Source: Miscanthus floridulus (Eukaryota; Streptophyta; Magnoliopsida; Poales; Poaceae). Taken from it: a DNA stretch of 64,000 bases. The position numbers were made by a program, and so were the translations under genes. The DNA lies in contig NC_089588.1 in the NCBI RefSeq assembly GCF_019320115.1, forward strand, positions 114,858,123-114,922,122, given 5' to 3'. How positions within the stretch are numbered: the stretch's first letter is position 1; every line of letters starts with the position of its first letter. The notes beneath the pieces were generated by a model. That model made no database searches and was not told where the DNA came from. It saw only the letters and a list, made by a program, of their open reading frames with translations. Positions 59,770-64,000 of this stretch are shown one piece after another.

Positions 59770-61155
59770 GAGAGAGAGAGAGAGATGAGAGAAGGATGAG
59801 AGAGACGATGAGATGTGTTGGGACTTGCTGCACGTACGCACAAGTGCACAAGTTGTGTCCAAGTCACTACGGATTTCGGGAGGCTGTCCGAACGCGGGAG
59901 CGTGTGGGGTGTGTATTTGTACCCGTGTTGCACTTGCACGGTTGTGGCTCAGAGAGACAAGCGGCCGGTGACCCGGAAACTCGGCCATTTGTTCGCTAGC
60001 GTCGTCGTCATGCAGGCCGGGTTTTCACAGCGGCCATGGGATGAGATCGATCTGTCCTGTGTTGTGTAGAGAGAGAGAGAGAGAGGGAGAGCCGTGCCAA
60101 CTGCGTGCCAAGTTATGGATGGGAAGGCGAACAGGGGCACGTACATGTCGTGTCAGCAGATAGAGCTCACAAAACTTGCGGGACTACGCCAGCTAGCAGG
60201 TCCAGTTGTCTGCTTGGTTTCTTTCCTTTTTTGTTTTACGTTCAGTATGCATCCCCACACGATTGTGATACTTGCCATGTACTTCCTCGGTTTCAGAAAG
60301 GCCATTTTGTTTAGTTTTGCCTAAATTCCTTTTTTTCTGTCTTAACAAATACTTTTTTAGATTTCATATATATGGTTTAATATTATAAGATTTATGTTTT
60401 TAAATGCACCATAAAAATATTTTAACAATAAATAATTCAGGTGTTAGTTCAAATAAACGAATTTATAGAAAATAACTATAAAAATAGAAATACATTTTTC
60501 TTACAACACAGTTACTATATTTTTTTTAGAATACACGATACAACGTAGATGCTCACTCACCCTATGAATGCACAGACCGAATGTCTGCCTCAGGCACAAG
60601 CAGCGATGTTGTCACAAGGACTCAATGGACGTCCACAACATGAAAAACCATAGCTCTGAGTGCCCATGCAAGTGTTGGCCCTCTATGAGCTCTTTTGTGG
60701 AACTACATCAAGCCCACGCAACCGTCCCTTTTTCATGAAATTTGCAGTTGAATTCAAATTTAGAATCCTGAATTTGAGATCAACCGTGTGCACTGTTCAT
60801 CTTGTCTGGTCCGAAAAAACCATGTGTGCATCTGAACTGAATAGATTGCAAAAATAGAATAAAACATCTATGATGATTACTCCGTTTGTTTGACAAATGG
60901 ATCCGCATTTACTTTCCTAGTATATGAGTAAATATTTGAATCATGGCATTCACAATTATAGCCACAACGTAGCTTTTCTAATCAAAATCATAAATGTTTA
61001 GTAATATTATTCATAACAAATGAGAATAACGTGCAAAATATAGATATTCGTATCCCAGCACAAACTCATTTATTAAAATTAATTATTGTGTCGTTCGAAA
61101 CCACTATAAATCTACAAAAATTGTCGGTACGAAATGTAGCCGATAAGTAAATATT
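59770..61155. other. Upstream of the aminotransferase gene
   Basis: Probable promoter and 5' UTR, with AG/CT microsatellites at 59770-59790 and 60068-60088. GGGTACAAATACACACC on the minus strand near 59906-59924 is a possible TATA-like element. The remainder to 61155 is AT-rich with no gene. Confidence 0.4.
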
Positions 61156-62517
61156 TATAGTTTTGCCGTGCGTTAAGATCGGATGTGGCCTAGCACACGA
61201 TGACATAAGATTTATACTGGTTCAAGCAACGTGTCCTACGTCCAGTTTCGGTCGGTCGGTGACTATATTCTTGAGCCCAGGTGCTCAAAGTTTGGTGTGG
61301 GGTTACAAACGAGTGAGGAATGAGAAGGGAGGTGTTCGAGGTCCGATCGGACTCTGGTCCGAGTGGAAAAGAGCGACAGGGACTCAATCGTACGCTAAAT
61401 GCTAGAGAGACAGAGCTGCATGTGTGCGTCTATGCGTGTCCGAGCTTGTGAGCTGTTGAGACTGTGTGTCAGTTCTGATGCTGATGCCTCCGACCCCCTG
61501 TCCTATAGAGAGCCCATCGCCTTTTATAGTTTAAGGAGATGGCTTTACAAGTCAGATAGAAAAAGAGAGAGAGAGAGAGTGTACGGGCGCTGCCTAGTCT
61601 TGTCGTTGCCCACGCCATCAAGTACGGGATGGCCACCGCCGCCATCCCCGTTCATTTGCTGTAGCATCTGGCAGGCTGCACAGTGTTCGCCTGGCATGGC
61701 AGATGGCGCCGCACTTTATCTGTTCGCCTGGCACGGCAGACGGCGCCGCACTTTATCCTGGTTGGAGTTCCATCTTGTCGGGCTGGCAGCATAATATCCG
61801 CCTGATATGACCTGACGGCACCGCCCAGTAGGTGCGCAGGGCATGGCAGGGTACGGACCTCGGTATTGCGGTTGACTTGAGTATGTTTCCCTTATCTGCT
61901 CCACCTGCTCCCCGGGCCCACACCGAGCGAGCGTCCCCGGTCAGTCATTCCCGGTCAGCCCCGACCATGTCGGTCGGGAAAGAGTGGTGTGAGCAGGTCC
62001 GTTGTGTCCCCGGTCGAGGAACTCGGTCAGAGTCGGACTGCGGTCCCCTCCTAGCCAGGCCTTCTGGTCGGGGCATCGACCAGGCCTCCCGGCCAGAGGC
62101 ACCGGTTTAGCGGCCGAATTATGGTCTTGGCCTGTAGTTGTGTGTCTGGGACGACCCAGGCACGCGCTATCGCTGCGCCGCCCGCTGGGCCGAGTGTTGC
62201 GGGAAAGCGGGTCCATTGGGGACCCCGGGTTTATGAACCCGACGGTGGCCCCCGAGCCCCTTTGGGGCTTCTGCAAAGCCGCGAAAGGGCTGTTGAGCGA
62301 CGGTTGGTCGGTTGCTGCTTTTGAGGAGCACACGGGAGTGTTGTTCGTCCTTATCTTATTGCGAGAAGGACGAGCCGCATGGGAGTACTGGCCCCAGATT
62401 CGTGATATGGACCAACTTCATGGGGGGTACTGTGTTGTCGTCTTGTGCTCTGGTATCTTCACTGTTTAGTCTCGGTGTGTGCTGTGGCGTTCCTAGACGG
62501 TAGCACGCAGCCTTGGC

Positions 62518-62526
62518 TATAAATAG
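62518..62526 (+). promoter_or_regulatory. TATA box in the LTR-like region
   Basis: TATAAATAG, a strong plant TATA consensus, placed as expected for an LTR promoter. No host gene start follows. Confidence 0.5.
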
Positions 62527-63058
62527 AGCTGCATCTGCCTCCGAAGTTCTCATGGCTCGAGGTATAGCGCTAGTTGGTTTGAGGCTTTTGCTTTTCGCCA
62601 AGGGTGGCTTCGGCCACACTTCCTTATGCCAGAAGATTTCTCGTAATAGATGCTCCAAGCTCCTTCCCTCCAAAGCCTCTCCGGGCAAGTCTGGGGGCCA
62701 CGATGCTAGAAGATCTCTCGTAAGGAGAAAGCGTCGTGCATCTCAGCCGAACCTTGGTCCTGGATGCTGGATCAGAGGATGGAGGAGAGGGGAGGGGGGA
62801 GAGCATTGCAGAGGGAGGATAGGGAGCGCGGCTCCCTTATCCCGCTTCTTGCTCCAAGGTGTAGAGCAGTCCTGGGGCTATTCACACACGCCCTGCGTGG
62901 TATTGTAAAAGCCTAGGGCTTCTGTTTTTAGCTTAATGAAAGCTCATATTCGCTATATGTTTCCTGTGCCCATTGCGCCATGGAGGCAGGCTGTCATTGG
63001 AACTTTGGTGTTTTCCTCCTTGGTTTGTCGCTCTGCGTAGGATAACTGAGTAGGATTA

Positions 63059-63185
63059 GGCGCCGAACCTCCTGGAGAGGACTAGCGAAGGCCACGGAGG
63101 CACGCCGAGTGGTCATAGGCGCCCAGCCCTCGAGGAGAGGACTAGTGAAGGTTGCAGAGGCGCGCTGAGTGGATACAGGTGCCCA
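63059..63185. repeat. 59-60 bp tandem repeat
   Basis: GG(C/T)GCCNA-CC...GAGAGGACTAG-GAAGG units start at 63059, 63118 and 63178 (about 2.2 copies, diverged). Confidence 0.7.
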
Positions 63186-63889
63186 GCCCCTGAGGGGGGA
63201 GTCAGTCGGAGGCAGAGCACTTCGATACTCTTTCTCGAGGCCACGGACTCTTGTGTCCTAGCCGGTCGAGGTGTTCGCCGGTGTCCGTTTCGATCGTGAC
63301 CTGTGCTGTCGGTCGGATTCCCGAGTCGGGATCTAGCGACCCGAGCCCCCGAGCCCCGTTTGGCTCGGTAGGTATCAGAGTTTCATGCATCACCCCATCC
63401 GCGGTTTCCACAACTAGAGGGGTTGAGCTAACGTCGCTTGCCTTGTTGGCTCGAGTGACGTGCTCGGTGAGCTCACTAGCGGTCATGTCCGAGTGGAATC
63501 CGGGTCTATCGTTCGTAATGGGGTCGGTATAGCCCTCATGTGGCATTCCACTGCTCCTTAACCCACCTCCCGGCAGATGCCTGAGCCATTCCAGAGACCG
63601 ACTCAGGTGGCTCGCTAGCCTCCACTCGATGGAGATTCTGTGGGTATGGCTCGAGGTCAAGATCGAACGAGAAGGTCGAGATAACCCTATCCGCTTCTGA
63701 GCAGGTTGGGCAAGGGCCACTGGGGCTCATCTGTGTTTTCTCCCCTGACTTTATTTGACGCGAGGCGACCTATGAGCCCTTCGCGGGCTGGCCTTTGAAC
63801 CCTGATCGGTCGCCGCTCATTTCGAATGAGTCGACTACCGCTTCGTGACGTGACACGAAGCGTTGTGATGCAATGATTGTATATGCAAT

Positions 63890-63968
63890 GACTGGATGTA
63901 TGAGATGAATGTATGGATGAATGAATGAATGGATGTATGCATGCATGCATGATATGGATGAATGAATG
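63890..63968. repeat. ATGA/GATG microsatellite
   Basis: Imperfect ATGAATG/GGATGTATG repeats with a short CATGCATGCATG core. Confidence 0.8.
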
Positions 63969-64000
63969 CTTACGTACTAGGAAATAAAATGGGGAAATTG

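Larger units (their letters stand above)
61156..64000 (+). mobile_element. Probable LTR-retroelement fragment running off the window
   Basis: LTR-like features on the plus strand: a TATA box (TATAAATAG, 62518-62526) and, 420 bp later, AATGAAA after GTATTGTAAAAGCC (62901-62941), giving a U3-R-U5-like layout. Beyond 63000 come a tandem repeat of about 59 bp (63059, 63118, 63178) and CCCGAGCCCCCGAGCCCC-type leader sequence. No gag or pol domain and no second LTR lie in the window, so the family is not assigned. A frame on the minus strand at 63202-63720 is open but unrecognised. Confidence 0.5.

Noticed and set aside
63202..63720. Host gene on the minus strand
   Set aside because: Lies in probable retroelement leader sequence, with no domain; the overlapping frames look like repeat sequence.

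Overview
The window is plant nuclear DNA, most likely from a panicoid grass (Andropogoneae such as sorghum, sugarcane or Miscanthus). The evidence is GT-AG introns, GC-rich monocot-type first exons, and dense grass-type transposons: CACTA elements with TTTAGTCCCGGTTGGT or TTTGCCGAGTG subterminal repeats, PIF/Harbinger and Tourist-like MITEs, and a long-LTR Gypsy element. The species is inferred, not shown. I see no bacterial-type operon, CRISPR array or functional RNA gene.

Layout. 1-11.8 kb: a CAF1-like (CCR4-NOT deadenylase) gene on the minus strand, split by an 11.07-kb CACTA element (415-11480, target duplication CGC). The CACTA carries a TNP2-type transposase, a PF03004/Ulp1-protease gene and a small GRF zinc-finger gene. 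12.1-16.5 kb: a PIF/Harbinger element with its DDE transposase and Myb/SANT-like gene (target duplication TAA). 18-22 kb: a secreted leucine-rich-repeat protein gene with a duplicated segment downstream of it. 22.8-26 kb: MITEs and an 892-bp foldback with a 10-bp duplication (Mutator-like). 27.7-34.4 kb: a receptor-like cytoplasmic kinase gene whose 3' exons lie in an exact-looking 1,877-bp tandem duplication; a small CACTA derivative sits in its intron 2. 35-36.5 kb: MITEs. 36.7-47.9 kb: a decayed non-autonomous Gypsy element. 48.1-49.6 kb: a non-autonomous CACTA. 52.0-53.7 kb: an intact single-exon tail-anchored coiled-coil gene, convergent with an eight-exon tyrosine/nicotianamine-type aminotransferase gene (54.96-59.77 kb). 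61.2-64 kb: part of another LTR-type retroelement running off the edge.

Four host loci look potentially functional: the LRR gene, the kinase (rearranged), the coiled-coil gene and the aminotransferase. They are not obviously linked in function. The CAF1-like gene is broken. The transposons do form a network. The large CACTA and the 617-bp CACTA share ends and subterminal repeats, and the Harbinger element shares ends with two MITEs near 35.5-36.1 kb.

The most interesting signals are four. The kinase duplication is frame-neutral and supplies an alternative last exon of identical length. Removing the CACTA would restore an in-frame CAF1 reading frame. In the coding remnants of three unrelated element types, most in-frame stops fit C-to-T change (CAG to TAG, CGA to TGA), as expected from long-term cytosine methylation. 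tRNA-like B-box sequence occurs inside two different small CACTA elements. I found no clearly new biological system.
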